Assembly: GCF_000283155.1 (NCBI RefSeq)
Contig: NW_004454166.1
Coordinates: forward strand, 491,157 to 555,156
Source: Ceratotherium simum simum
Lineage: Eukaryota > Chordata > Mammalia > Perissodactyla > Rhinocerotidae
Length of the DNA stretch: 64,000 nucleotides
Direction of reading: 5' to 3'
The notes under the pieces: model-generated
Database searches by the model: none
Seen by the model: only the letters and a program-made list of their open reading frames with translations
What the model was told of the DNA's origin: nothing
In this document: piece by piece, positions 19,500 through 30,454 of the stretch
Numbering within the stretch: the first letter of the stretch is position 1
Layout: each line of letters opens with the position of its first letter
Translations under genes and position numbers: made by a program

Positions 19500-20960
19500 C
19501 TGATCAGGGCCACGTCACTATGAGAAGGCCAGCCTCACTCATCCTTTGATTCAGTGAACATCCACTCAGCATCTTGTTTCAGGCTGTGTTTCCAGACACT
19601 GGAAATGTCTCAGCTTAAAGGCACACAGAGGCCGTTTTTAATCCATTTCTCGAGTCAGTCACCACATCTTAATAGGCTCCCTCTTAATCACTGAACCAAC
19701 CATTAGAGATTCTGAAAATGTCATAATACATATCATGCCTTTAGGAGAGCAATTTAAACATTCAAGCTTGAAAACCCCAAAAGATACTATTTGTGTCTTC
19801 TGCACCCTATGGATGGCCCTTCGCCTTCTGAGAAGGCCTCAGGCCAGCTCTTTCCCTGCGTAGACTAATGGTTCCTTTCTCTCCCAGCTGATGTGTCCTT
19901 GGTGCCAATGGCCCCTGGTGCACTGTGTGACTCTGAACAGGTCCCTTGGCCCCGCCAGGCTTCAGCTCCTCCCTCTGTAGGGCCTTTCCAACTGAAGACT
20001 CTTAGCTTCTCAGTTCCTTGGCAGTAAGCAGCTTGCAGTGTCAAGACGGAGACTTTTAGGCCGCCAGACCCCTAAGCTGGACCCTCACACAGTACCCCTC
20101 AAATGCTGGGTTGTCCATTTCCGCATCCAGACTTCCGAGCATTTCAGAGAAGCGGCATCCTTCAGGGCTGGTGCGTAGATAAATTCGGCCTCCTAAATGG
20201 GCAAATCATTCTGATCTCAATCTTTATGGGCTCCTGGTGCCTCATTAAACATCCAAGCCCCGGAGGCTCTGAATCACAGCTCCTCTTCCCTCGCAGCCCT
20301 TCAGGAGGAGTTCTGATTACCCCATAAATTACATGGTGTCAGAGGGTATCTGCAGGCCCTTCATGTTGCAATCCAGCAGCCAAACATTTTTATGGGATAG
20401 GGATCCTGCCAGGCTCCCACTCTCCTCCATCCCCATGGTTACCAGGGAGGGCCCAGCAGAACATCTTCCTTGGAGCACTAGCTCAGTCTCCACCGATGTT
20501 TCTCCCCTCCCAGGAACGCATTAAATTCTCCCTAATAGAGAGTTCTTTCTACCAGAAGCCTTTGTTCTCAGCTCTCTTGCCAAATGGAGTCTGGGCGGTC
20601 CGCAGATCCTGCTGCCTCAGTGAAACTGAACAACCCACTTTCCAGACGAGTAAAGAGCCTCTCTCTCTCTCCTCTCAGGAGCCCAAAGGGGCTTGCCCGG
20701 TGGCCGGAACCACTATTAGGACCCCAGCCTCACAGCCAGACCCCAAATAGTAGCTGTGGTCATGAGTCATCCAAGCAGAAGGAATGGTCAGGGGAGCCAT
20801 AAAAACACAAGATGTAAAGAAGGACAAAAATCCTCTCAGCTCATGTCCCACCCTCAAAATCTCCACCTCTCAGCTCAATGGGGCCTCCCTGTGATTCCCG
20901 TACCTGGAATGCCCCCCATCGCACCCCTCTAGCCATTTAGGTCCATTGCTTACTGTCTTA
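19500..20960. other. Mostly unique block; candidate regulatory element at 20.1-20.4 kb
   Basis: Apart from a MIR-like core at 19915-20000 and an L2-like scrap at 20880-20950, I recognise no repeats. The exact octamer TTTATGGG occurs at 20223-20230, 20389-20396 and, in reverse, 20321-20328. TTTATGG is the core bound by CDX/posterior HOX proteins. No frame has exon boundaries. Confidence 0.4.
19915..20000 (+). mobile_element. MIR-like core
   Basis: CACTGTGTGACTCTGAACAG, GTCCCTTGGCCCCGCC, CAGGCTTCAGCTCC fits a diverged MIR. Confidence 0.45.
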
Positions 20961-20964
20961 TTTG

Positions 20965-21905
20965 GGTTCTCCCAGATATTGACCATGAGACAGGTCTTTT
21001 GGGTTCCTGGGCCCAATTTTAATGTGGGAGGGGGAGTTTCCCCCACACCACCAAGTAATTCTAGGACACCAGCCGGGTGTCTTACAATTCAACTCAATTC
21101 TGACACCGTCCACCGAGAGATAGCATTAGATTCCACAGGTTCCTACAAGACTGTCCCCCCACTTCGAATGCCAGTTGCAAGCCCAGATTGTCACCAGTGC
21201 TTCTGTCCAACTGCCTATAGAGTGGAGGTTCCAACAACCTCTCCTTGGACATCAAATGCCAGTCACAAGTCCAGGCTGTTACCTGCACTTCTGACCAACT
21301 GGCTATAAATCTAAGGTTCCCATGACCTCCTTCTGCTTTGGATTCAATTAATTTGCTAGAGCGGCTCACAGAACTCAGGAAACATTTTACTTTCTGGATT
21401 ACCAGTTCAGTATAGAAGGATGTAACTCAGGAACAGCCAGATGGAAGAGATGCATAGGACAAGGTGTGGGGAAGGGGCACAGAGCTTCCATGCCCTCTCC
21501 AGGTGCACCACTCTCTCCAAATCTCCACACATTCGCCCACCTGGAAGCTCTCTGAACCCATCCGTTTGGGTTTTATGGAGGCTTTGTTACCTAGACGTGA
21601 TTGATTCAACCTTGGCCACTGGCGATTGATTCAACCTCCAGCCCATCTCCCCACCCTGGAGGTGGGAGGTGGGGACTGAAAGTTCCAACCCTTTAATCAC
21701 CTGGTTGGTTCCCCTGACAACTAGCCCCCATCCTTAGGTGGGGTCCAAAAGTCACCTCATTAGCATAACAAGGGACAACTTTGTGGCTCTCATTACTTAG
21801 GAAATTCCGAGGATTTTAGGAGCTCTGTGCCAGAAATAGGATGAAGACCAAATATATATTTCTTATTATAAATCACAATATCACAGAAGGAATCAGGTGT
21901 AACTA
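20965..21905 (-). mobile_element. ERVL-type LTR, antisense
   Basis: The order GAGTTTCCCCCACACCACCA, AGTAATTCTAGGACACCAGC, CTAGAGCGGCTCACAGAACT, CAGCCAGATGGAAGAGATGC, CTGAAAGTTCCAACCC, CACCTCATTAGCATAAC and CAAATATATATTTCTTATTA is that of a large ERVL-class LTR read backwards. An internal 88-bp duplication is present. Confidence 0.75.
21165..21340 (-). repeat. 88-bp tandem duplication inside the LTR
   Basis: Unit 1 begins CGAATGCCAGTTGCAAGCCC at 21165, and unit 2 begins CAAATGCCAGTCACAAGTCC at 21253. Both then have a GTCACC/GTTACC block, CTTCTG, CCAACTG and CTATA in the same order. Confidence 0.85.
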
Positions 21906-22892
21906 TATATTGGGAAGGTGACCCAGGAATCACCTGTTGGAGAGTGGGACATGGGGCAGGGGAGGGAAGGCAGCTAATAGAGGGTGTGTGCTCAAGCTCT
22001 AAACCCTCCAACCCACCAGGGAGCTCCTAGGGTCAGTGTTCTCCATCCCCTCCTCCGGGGCCAGGTTTCGGGGTACGCGCACACCATCCGTCACTGGGTG
22101 GAGGTTGCTGGGGGGGACAACTTAGTTCTCCGGCACTTCTGGCCTGCGTGGGCTCTGGCTGGCAGGATTAGCCCTTGGCAAAGAGGTGCAGAGCTGACAC
22201 TTGGAGACCAGTGTCAAGGCAATGGGAGAGGCCAGGGGTCATCTGCCACAGCTACTTAGACACTGGGCAGGCAGCTCACCTCCTCGGGCAGCTGTTCTGG
22301 CCGCCACACCCTGTGCAGAGGTCGGCCAGCTTTATCCCCTTTGGTAACCTCGCCTTGCCAGGAGGAGGCAGAGAATGTGGGGACACTGGGCCCCACAGAG
22401 GAAGGGGAGTGCCCTCCAGTCAGTGGCTGTGAGACAGGACCCCCCTGCAGATGTCACCAGGGCTGATGGTCTTGCTCCCCTGAGGCCCCTCCATTCCCAA
22501 TGCTGAGGCGAGGCAGTTGCTCCCTCGAGAAGACTCAGGGAACCCTGCGGTGCGTCCTTTCTCAGCTCCGTCCCTTCACTGCCTCACTTTCTCACTCTCC
22601 CACATGTGTCTTCCGGAATCACCTTCCAGACAAACCACTTCACTCAAACCCTGGCCTCAGGTCTACGTCTGGGGAACCCAAACTAAGACAGCAGGCACTG
22701 GGCAGAAGTGGTCAGAGAGGTGAGATGGACACTTTTCTGGAGAAGTCTGGATAGCAAGACTGAACAGTATAAAAATGTCAGTTCTTCACAAATTAAATTC
22801 CCTGCTTAACACAATTCAATTAAAAGCATGGTGGAACAACATTTAGATCTTAATTTTTAAAAAGAATTTTTAAGTTATCAGTTTCCTATTTT
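21906..22892. other. Unassigned sequence
   Basis: GC-richer to about 22750, then AT-rich. No named repeat and no exon-like frame. Confidence 0.4.
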
Positions 22893-23357
22893 TAAGTGTG
22901 TCAGTTTCCTATGGCTGCTGTAACTAGTTACCACAAACTGAATGGCTTAAAACAACACAAATTTATTCTCCTACAGTTCTGGAGAGTCAGAAGTCCGAGG
23001 TGAGTCTCCAGGAGCTAAAATCAAGGTGTTGGCAGGGCTTGTTCCTTCTGAAGGCTCCAGACCACTTGTTCCTCACCTCTTCCGGCTTCTAGAGGCTGCC
23101 TGCGCTCCTTGGCTTGTGGCCCCACGACTCCAATCTCTGCTTCTGTCATCTCCCCTCTCTGCTACTCCTGTCTCCCTCTTATAAGGACTCTCATGATTAC
23201 ATTTGGCCCATCTGGATAATCCAGGATAATCTTCCCACCTCAAGATCCTTAAGGTAATTACATCTGCAAAATCTCTCTTGCCATGTAAGGTAATATTCAC
23301 AGGTTCCAGGAATTAGGACGTGGACATCTTTGGGGAGCCATCATTCAGCCTACCACA
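22893..23357 (-). mobile_element. MaLR/ERVL-type LTR, antisense
   Basis: TGTCAGTTTCCTATGGCTGC, ACAAACTGAATGGCTTAAAA, CACAAATTTATTCTCC, CATCTGGATAATCCAGGATA, GCCATGTAAGGTAATATTCA and GGACGTGGACATCTTTGGGG form a near-complete LTR in reverse. It is the opposite orientation of the copy at 13960. Confidence 0.82.
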
Positions 23358-23359
23358 GT

Positions 23360-24655
23360 TAGATTAGACAAATAAGTGAACTGGAATTGCTAAGACATTT
23401 TTGAAGACATAAAGAGTAATGAAGGTAAACTTGCTCGCTTGATGAATAAACGCTATAACTCTAATAATTGAAACAGTGTCCTACTGGTGGAAAAATCAAC
23501 AGTTACACAGTTGCATAGAAATAGATCCAATTGTGTGTTAAAGGTTAGTGTAAGATAGATGTGGTGAATCAAATAAGTGGGGAAAGAAAGAAGTGATCAT
23601 TCAATATATAGTTCAGTTGATTAATTATGTGAGGACAAATAGTTTCCTTACAACTTAGAATAAACTACAGGTAGATTAAAGAGTGTAATGTCTGAGTTTA
23701 ACCAATAAAGTAATAGAAGAAAATATAAGTAAAAATATTTACTAGCTTTTGGTATTAAGAAGGATTTCTCATTAAAAAAGCAATAACATTCATAACAGAA
23801 AGGGTTAATGAACTTGACTACATAAAATTTAAAGTCTGTAAGTCAAACATACTATCATATGAATGGCCAATAAGTCTATGAAAAAGTGTTCGATATCCTA
23901 AGTCATCAGGGAAATGAAAATTATTATTACAATGAGATACCAGGACAACCCACTAGAATGACTAAAATTTTAAAAACCTGTAACACCAAATGTTGGCAAG
24001 GATATGGAGAAACTGGAACCTCATACACTGCTGGTGAGAATGTCAAATGGAACAATCATTTTGGAAAATCGTTTGGCAGTTTCTCAAAAAGTTAAACATA
24101 CACTTATTAGATGATCCAGCAATTCCATTCTTAGATATTTATCCAAGAAAAATAAAAACGTATATCTACAAAAAGATTGGTACAAGAATGTTCATTGGAG
24201 CAGTATTCATAATAGCTAAATACTAGAAACAACCCAAATGTCAATGGACAGGAGAATGAATAAATAAACTGCCATATTCATGCAATGGAATACTGCTAAG
24301 CAATAAAAAGGAACCGCGTGTATCAACAGTAACAACATGGGTAAATCTCAAACACTTATGTTAAGTAAGTGAAGTCAGATACAAAAAAGTACATACTTTA
24401 TGACTGCATTTGCATGAAATGCTAGAACCAGCAAGACTGTCTATGGTGATATAAATCAGAGCAATGGTTGTGTCTGGCAGAGTAGTGGGGGGATGAGATT
24501 AACTGGGAAAAGACACAGGGAAACTTTCTGGGGTAATAGAAATACATGTTTTGATAGAAATGTCGGTTACACGGGTATATGTGTCAAGACTCATCAAACT
24601 TAACACTTAATGCTCTGTGCATCTCAATAACAAAAAGTGAAAAAATAAAATTAGA
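23360..24655 (+). mobile_element. L1 LINE, ORF2 3' part and 3' UTR
   Basis: AAAAGTGTTCGATATCCTAA, GTCATCAGGGAAATGAAAAT, ACTGCTGGTGAGAATGTCAA, TGCAATGGAATACTGCTAAG, GACTCATCAAACTTAACACT and CTCAATAACAAAAAG follow ORF2 into the 3' UTR. The reading frame is broken throughout. Confidence 0.82.
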
Positions 24656-24781
24656 AGATAAATGACAAATTCGAAATAATGTTTGTGAAAAATATGACAA
24701 AGTCTTGTAACTTTAATATATAAAGATTATTTGGAAATCAATAATATGAGCATGAACAGTCAATTCTCTCCAAAAGAGGGA

Positions 24782-24783
<2 letters not shown>

Positions 24784-24820
<37 letters not shown>
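24784..24820. repeat. (AC)18 microsatellite
   Basis: Uninterrupted AC run inside AT-rich L1-like sequence. Confidence 0.97.
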
Positions 24821-24822
<2 letters not shown>

Positions 24823-24839
24823 TGAAAAGTAGTATTAAA

Positions 24840-24910
24840 ATGGTATGGATCTATACCATATATGTATAAATACATATATGTGTGTGTGTATATATATATA
24901 CCTAAATATG
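24840..24910. repeat. TA/TG alternating tract
   Basis: CATATATGTGTGTGTGTATA and TATATATATACC, a short purine-pyrimidine alternating run. Confidence 0.8.
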
Positions 24911-25126
24911 AAAAATGATAAAAGAAATCTCTCTATATATGAAAAGCAGTAATAAAAGAAATACAAATTAAAACAATAATAACTCTAAATATCAAATAAA
25001 TTAACAAAAATTATTCAATAATGATTAAACTAAATGGATATCTGGATAAAGAAGGGGGAGGGTGCGCAATAACTGATAACAATAACAATAATCCTTCCCC
25101 ACTCCATCCTTTTTTCTCCTCTGCAG

Positions 25127-25252
25127 CACTGGCCTTGGAAGAAGGCCTCACCTAGCAGAAATGACGACGCCCGGGTTGGAATTCTGAAATACAGCCCTGG
25201 CGGCACTGTCACCCAGAGTTCCATTGAGAAGCTCAGAGATGGAGAGATCTGA
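25127..25252 (+). other. Exon-like open patch with good acceptor, unidentified
   Basis: TTTTTTCTCCTCTGCAG ends at 25126, a textbook splice acceptor. It is followed by 41 open codons in one frame (25127-25249) and TGA at 25250-25252. The other two frames close early. The reading includes RVGILKYSPGGTV and is GC- and CpG-richer than the surrounding AT-rich L1 DNA. I do not recognise the protein, there is no clear donor, and chance is quite possible. Confidence 0.25.
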
Positions 25253-25254
25253 GC

Positions 25255-25580
25255 CCAGCGCGTTCTCTATGCTGTCCGTGAATTTTTATCCTGACTCATA
25301 AATTCCTTCCCACCTCTCTCATCTCTGCAACCTAGTTACCTCATTTACTTAGAGTCCTAGTCATTCAGTTCTCCCGTCTATATATTACTCTCTAAGTCTT
25401 TTCAACCACTGCCACCTCCACGTTCTCATGTAAGAGATTGACTTTGATAATCTGATATCAGTCAATAACTTCCCAACAGGTCATAGGGCCTGAGGAAATA
25501 GGGGTTTCCCTGATAAGACATCATCTTATTTCCTTTGTATAAGAATGTGCTATCAGCCAAATGAGCAGAGAAGAGAGAAA
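25255..25580 (+). other. CT-rich unassigned sequence, possibly L2-like
   Basis: TTCTCCCGTCTATATATTAC followed by CCACTGCCACCTCCACGTTC loosely recalls an L2 body. Too diverged to be sure. Confidence 0.3.
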
Positions 25581-25584
25581 AGAA

Positions 25585-26065
25585 AGTGCAATTAATTAAC
25601 AAACATGTATTAAAACATTCATCCTCATTGGTAACAAAAAAATACAAAAGAAATTAAGGTTCCATTTTTTTCTTATAAAATCAGCAAAAATTAGTTTTTA
25701 TTAACAATATCCAATGCTGATAAGAGTATTATGAAATTGGGGGTACTGTATATTGTACTGTCCCTCGAGAAAGCAATTTGACAATATGTATTGAGTCATA
25801 AAAATGTCCACACTATTGACCCAGCAATTCATCTTCTGAAATGGTACACTAAAGACAAAAGCCTAAAAGAAGAGGAAAAAGCTTTATGTACAAAGATGTT
25901 CCCAGTCGTTTGGAAACAGCATAAATAACCCACAAGAATGTAGTTAAGTAAATTAGGGCACATACATAAATGAAATATTCTGTAGGCATTAAAGAAGTGT
26001 GACTCAATAGAAATGGAAAAAGCAATTCACTGGAAAAATGATCAGCTATCCTCATGATTAAATAC
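25585..26065 (+). mobile_element. L1 LINE fragment
   Basis: AATATCCAATGCTGATAAGA, GAGAAAGCAATTTGACAATA, TTGACCCAGCAATTCATCTT and ATGTACAAAGATGTTCCCAG are old L1 ORF2 3' blocks in order. Confidence 0.75.
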
Positions 26066-26074
26066 TAAATGCAA

Positions 26075-26960
26075 TTAAAGCAATAGAGATATACCATTTT
26101 TCACCCTTCAGGTTGACAAAGATTAAAAATTGTTTTAATGTCCTCTTGGCAAAATGGGAGCATGCTCATTTGCTGTTGGTGGGAGTGTAAATATTGTAAC
26201 CTCTTGTGCGAGTGTGTAAAGCATCAAAGCATACAGAAAAATATGGGCAGTAATGTAATAAACATCTGTGTCTCCTACCCAAGTTTTGAAATATTAACAT
26301 TTATGGGACTTCTTTGAAAAGCAATTTGTCATTATCTATCACACTTTTATATATTTACCTACTCCAGGTATATATTCACTTACTCCAATAATACCACGTA
26401 ATAATAGATATACTGTTGAAATGTATATAGTGTTATATACTCCAATAACTCCATTCCTAGGAATTTAATGTACAAATATAATTTCACCTGTGTACAAAAA
26501 CGAATGTACTAAAAGGTACATTGAAGTGTTCTTTCTAATGGCAATAGATTAGACACAACAGTAAGTCCATGCAGTAGAGAACTGCTTGAACAAACCCTGT
26601 CCCATCTCCAGAACAGAACACCGCCCTGCTCCTGAAAAGAGCCATCTCTATATATGCTACTAAGGAAGTAAGTCCAAGATACAGCGTCAAGCGAAAAAAA
26701 CAAGGTGCAGAACAGAATGCACTTAGGATCCCACTTGTCTATTTAAAAATATATGCAGATATGCACTTACACATGCATAAAAGTTTTTAGAAAAATTCCC
26801 AAGAAAACTATAAAAAGCAGTGACCTCGAGGAAGGCAGGCCAGCAGAAAATGGACAACAGTTTTACTTTTCATCTTTTATTCCTTTCTGAATTATTTATA
26901 TTTTGTTTTACCATATACGTGTTACTTTTATAATTTAAAAACTAATTTTAAAAGATCAGT
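26075..26960 (+). mobile_element. L1 LINE, second old fragment
   Basis: CAGGTTGACAAAGATTAAAA, GCTGTTGGTGGGAGTGTAAA, CCATTCCTAGGAATTTAATG, AATGGCAATAGATTAGACAC and the T-rich end ATTTATATTTTGTTTTACC repeat the same series of L1 blocks. A new insertion or duplicated piece therefore starts near 26075. Confidence 0.7.
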
Positions 26961-27220
26961 ATGAATACTGTATAGCAAATGAGAAATGTATGTGATATAA
27001 TATTAAGTGACCAAAACAAAAACCCAAGATGGAATGTGCACTCTGCATGTCGTGAGGTGGTAAGCAGGAGGGTCTTTTGGAGACAAAAATAATCCTGCTC
27101 CCTCTGTCCTTAATTCCCACCCTGCCCGTCTCCTCCAGAGTTCCCTCCCTCTCCCCAAATTTCATCTCTCCCTTGAGAACTAACACATGACCAGATGTCT
27201 CCTTATAAAAACAAAAACAA

Positions 27221-27419
27221 GGGCCGGCTCCGTGGCTTAGCGGTTAAGTGCGCGCGCTCTGATGCTGGCGGCCCGGGTTCGGATCCCGGGAGCGCCCTGA
27301 GGCACCACTTCTCCGTCCAACGTGAGGCCGAGTCCCACGTACAGCAACTAGAAGGATGTGAACCTATGACATACAACTATCTACTGGGGCTTTGGGGGGA
27401 AAAAACTGAATAAATAAAA

Positions 27420-27460
<41 letters not shown>
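27221..27460 (+). mobile_element. ERE-type SINE with long poly(A)
   Basis: Head GGGCCGGCTCCGTGGCTTAG, B-box GGTTCGGATCC at about 27280, tail half CAACTAGAAGGATGTG and CTATCTACTGGGGCTTTGGG, then about 35 A. The flanking 14-mer AAAAACAAAAACAA at 27207-27220 recurs at 27461-27474. It is the tail type shared with 38213 and 50967. Confidence 0.94.
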
Positions 27461-27489
27461 AAAAACAAAAACAAAATCTCTACACCCCC

Positions 27490-27770
27490 TCGGGCTCCTT
27501 CGCTCTCTTGTTCCTTTCACGGCCCCTTCAAGTTGGCTTCCCTCCCACCCCTCCCTGGCTTTCTCCAAGCCCACCAATGATTTAATTGCTAAATTATGAA
27601 CACTTTCCCAGTGCCCATTCACTGGCTCTCTCTGCAGTGCACCACATCATCATTTCCTCCTTGAGATGTGTCCTCCTAGGGCTTGGGGTGACCTGGACCC
27701 TTCCTGCCTCTCCTGGCTCCTGGAGGACTTTCTGGTCAGTCTCCTGCCTGGACTCCCACCCTGCACTTGA
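27490..27770 (+). mobile_element. L2 LINE, ORF2 fragment
   Basis: CACCAATGATTTAATTGCTA, GTGCCCATTCACTGGCTCTC, TCTGCAGTGCACC and TCTCCTGGCTCCTGGAGGAC track the L2 reverse-transcriptase region. The frame is broken. Confidence 0.55.
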
Positions 27771-27879
27771 GTAGGCTGAGCCTCACCTCTCTATACAGTC
27801 TCCCTGGTGATCTCCTCTGCTCCTGTAGCTTCAGAACCACCACCTGTGTAGCAGAGACGCCCTGACAGAGCCATGGATG

Positions 27880-28362
27880 CCACAGCATTTGTTGGCCCCA
27901 CATGCATTCCCAGCAACAACACCCAATTTCTACTTTGGGGAATTGTTCTCTCCCCATTCCACATGGTCACAGTGGAGATGCCAATCACATGGCAGCCCTC
28001 TCCTGGGCTCAGGGCTGGGTACCCTTGCTCATACCCAATCCTGGCCAATCAGAGTTCTACCAGGACTTGGCTGATGGCAGAAATGAGCCTCTTTCCACTG
28101 GCAATACTAAGCCTGTCTCATGAAGAGAGCCTACATGCAGAAGGAAGCCAAACAGAGACCATGGCAGAACTGAGATGTGGACGGACAGACAGACAGAGCT
28201 CTGGAAACATCACTGAGTACCTAGATCCAACCACGCCTAAAATCACGACCAATCAACCCTTGGATTTTCCAGTGACATGAGCCAATAAGTTGCCTTTTTG
28301 GTTTGACCCAGCTAAGTTGGGACTCTGTCTCTCACAACCAGAAGAACCCTGGCTAATACACT
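27880..28362 (+). mobile_element. LTR-like repeat, family not assigned
   Basis: CCAATCACATGGCAGCCC, TCCTGGCCAATCAGAGTTCT, CATGAGCCAATAAGTTGCCT, GCTAAGTTGGGACTCTGTCT, CACAACCAGAAGAACCCTGG and CTAATACA resemble the 3' end of the insert at 11912-12335. Confidence 0.5.
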
Positions 28363-28364
28363 CC

Positions 28365-28850
28365 CAAACTATACCCAACGCTTCAAGTTCATAAACGTGG
28401 CAGTCTGCTGGAGATCTGCACTTGGGAGCCACCGTGGGCCCCAGACGCATGTTGAGAAGGGAGCACACCTTCCTCTCCGCCAGCAGGCCAGCTCTGTCAC
28501 CTCTGCCTCTGTTCCCAGCCCCTGCGGCCACTAGACACACGGGCGAAAGCAGCCAATAGGAAGCTGGAAAAGACAGCTGTTTCTCCTGTGTGAGATTTTC
28601 CAATTCAATTTTTAAAGCATCAAATATTCAGTTATACAAGCCCCAGAAAACTAGGTTAAAATTGCATCTTTGGAAGGATTGAGGGTCAGCTGAGCAGGAG
28701 CCATGCACCAAAGCCTCAAGCAACCGCTTTCCAAAAGGTTAGACTTGCTCCTGCTTCGCTGGCCCAGAAATCATTGCTAACGAGTCCACACCGATTGGAT
28801 TTCACTTTTCTCAAACCTAATACTCTCAGCTAATGGCAGTTCCAACACTG
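28365..28850. other. Unassigned sequence
   Basis: No gene or named repeat visible. Confidence 0.4.
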
Positions 28851-28859
28851 CCCTTAGAG

Positions 28860-29300
28860 GCGACTTGCCAATCACTGCACACCTCCCCGCCCATCACTCC
28901 ACTCCTCAGAACTTTCTGTGACTGCCCATCACCAAAAGGCTCCAACCGTGCTCGATCCAAGGCATTCCCTGCACACACTGCACAGCTTCCTGCCCCTAGG
29001 GCTCCACGCCCCTAGTCCTGTTTCCACCTCGTCTCTTTTCCGTCCTCCCGTGGCAGGGCTCAAACTCTGCTTCATCCAGGAAGTCTTCATGCCATCTTCA
29101 TCCCCAAGGAGGAAAAAATGGCCTCTTCTTCCAACCCCCCAAGCACTTGTTTGAATCTCTGATGCCTCTGAGAACATATTGCCTTTGGCCCACGTGCGTT
29201 CACACAGCTCATCTCCTCAGCGAGGCTGTCAGGTCTACTTGAAGCCTCATCTTGAGGCTAGATTGATGTCTCCCTCCTAGAGCTCCCATACCAACAGGGC
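28860..29300 (+). mobile_element. L2 LINE, 3' region
   Basis: ACTTTCTGTGACTGCCCATC, AACTCTGCTTCATCCAGGAA, GTCTTCATGCC and CACGTGCGTTCACACAGC follow the L2 3' body. Confidence 0.5.
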
Positions 29301-29399
29301 CCGTCTCCCCCACACTGCCTCTCGCAGTGACTGTCACCACCTCTTCCCAAATCTGGCTTTCCTCTTGAGTGCAGGGGCCAGGCAGACTCATCTGTTTCC

Positions 29400-30020
29400 A
29401 TCACAAGACCAGATGCAAGAAGGAGCCGTGACACCTTTGCCTGATGCTGTCAGGTACCGTCCCCTTAACCGGATGCGCAGGCGCCTTTGGGAGCTTGAAT
29501 CGACTGAGCTCAGCCAGAAAGGAGCAGTCGCTGCTTTATCTAGGGCAGGGGAGGGGCGAGGGCGGGGCGGGACTCCTCTAGGGGCACTGGCAATCACGGC
29601 TAAATGCACGGGGCTGACCACCCCTTCAGCTGCTGCCGGTCCTGTCCCTGGACCCCGATGGCAGGATGCAGGAGCGCATCACACTGAAAGCTGCCAAGCC
29701 TTCTCCCTTAGAAAGGCTTCAGGAGCTGGAAGAAGAATCAGAGAAGACAAGGAGGAACAGTCAGAGAAGAGGAGAAAAATCAAAAGAGCCACGTGTCAAG
29801 AAGTCAAGAAAAGAGGATTGAGAAAAAGGCGGTGGTCTGCAGGGCCAAATGCCACACCAGAGGAAGGTCTGGAGAGGAGCTGGAAGTCACTGGCTGCCCT
29901 GGCTTAAAGGCAGTGCAACTCGGCTGGGGGGAAGGGGGCGGGGTCAGTCCTGAGCCACAGACTTCCTCAGATCTGCTCCTGTAACTGACAGGAGGAGAAA
30001 CCCTCTTCCTGTCCTCAGCA
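29400..30020. other. GC-rich block with Sp1-type boxes, no gene called
   Basis: GAGGGGCGAGGGCGGGGCGG at 29551-29570 is a double GC-box. A 180-codon frame (29365-29907) crosses the block, is very basic near its end, and shows no recognisable domain. It could be a promoter-like CpG patch or chance. Confidence 0.3.
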
Positions 30021-30029
30021 AATGGCACC

Positions 30030-30300
30030 TTCAGACCGCACCCCCTCAGGCCTTTGCTCCGCTGTGGCCTTCTTCTCTAATGCCATTTCCTTTCCCCCCC
30101 GCAAAGTCCTCTCTACCTTCACTGCCCACCTTGATATCACCCCCACACACAAAGGTGCCCTCTGGGTCTCCCCAGGTGGGCAGGTTGCCCCATTCCCTGA
30201 GCCTAATGCTCTGACCCTTCACAAACAGGGCTCATCCCACTGCACGTCGCAGTCGTGTGTGGTCTATCCTGCCCTCCAGGCTTTGAGAGCAAGATGGAAG
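30030..30300 (+). mobile_element. L2 LINE, 3' region
   Basis: CCCTCAGGCCTTTGCTCCGC, CTTCTTCTCTAATGCCATTT, CACTGCCCACCTTGATATCA follow the L2 order. Confidence 0.55.
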
Positions 30301-30454
30301 GAAGGAAGGAGGAGGAAGGGCAGTGACTCCTGCAGACCTACTGTGTGCTGGGTCCAGGCTTGGATGCTCTTCCTGCCTCTGCTCTGAAAGCCCCTGAGGC
30401 TCTAAAGGTGAGGCTCAAAGCAGCCGTCAGAGGTGAGATGTTTCTTTTTTTAAA

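Noticed and set aside
19885..19975. Acceptor-like TTTCTCTCCCAG followed by a short open frame
   Set aside because: The following sequence resembles a MIR core and the donor is poor.
27221..27300. tRNA-like sequence with A and B boxes
   Set aside because: It is the head of an ERE SINE, with an A-rich tail and target-site duplications, not a tRNA gene. The same holds for the other ERE heads.
29365..29907. 180-codon frame over the GC-box patch
   Set aside because: No recognised domain, start context or splice evidence; kept only as a regulatory candidate.
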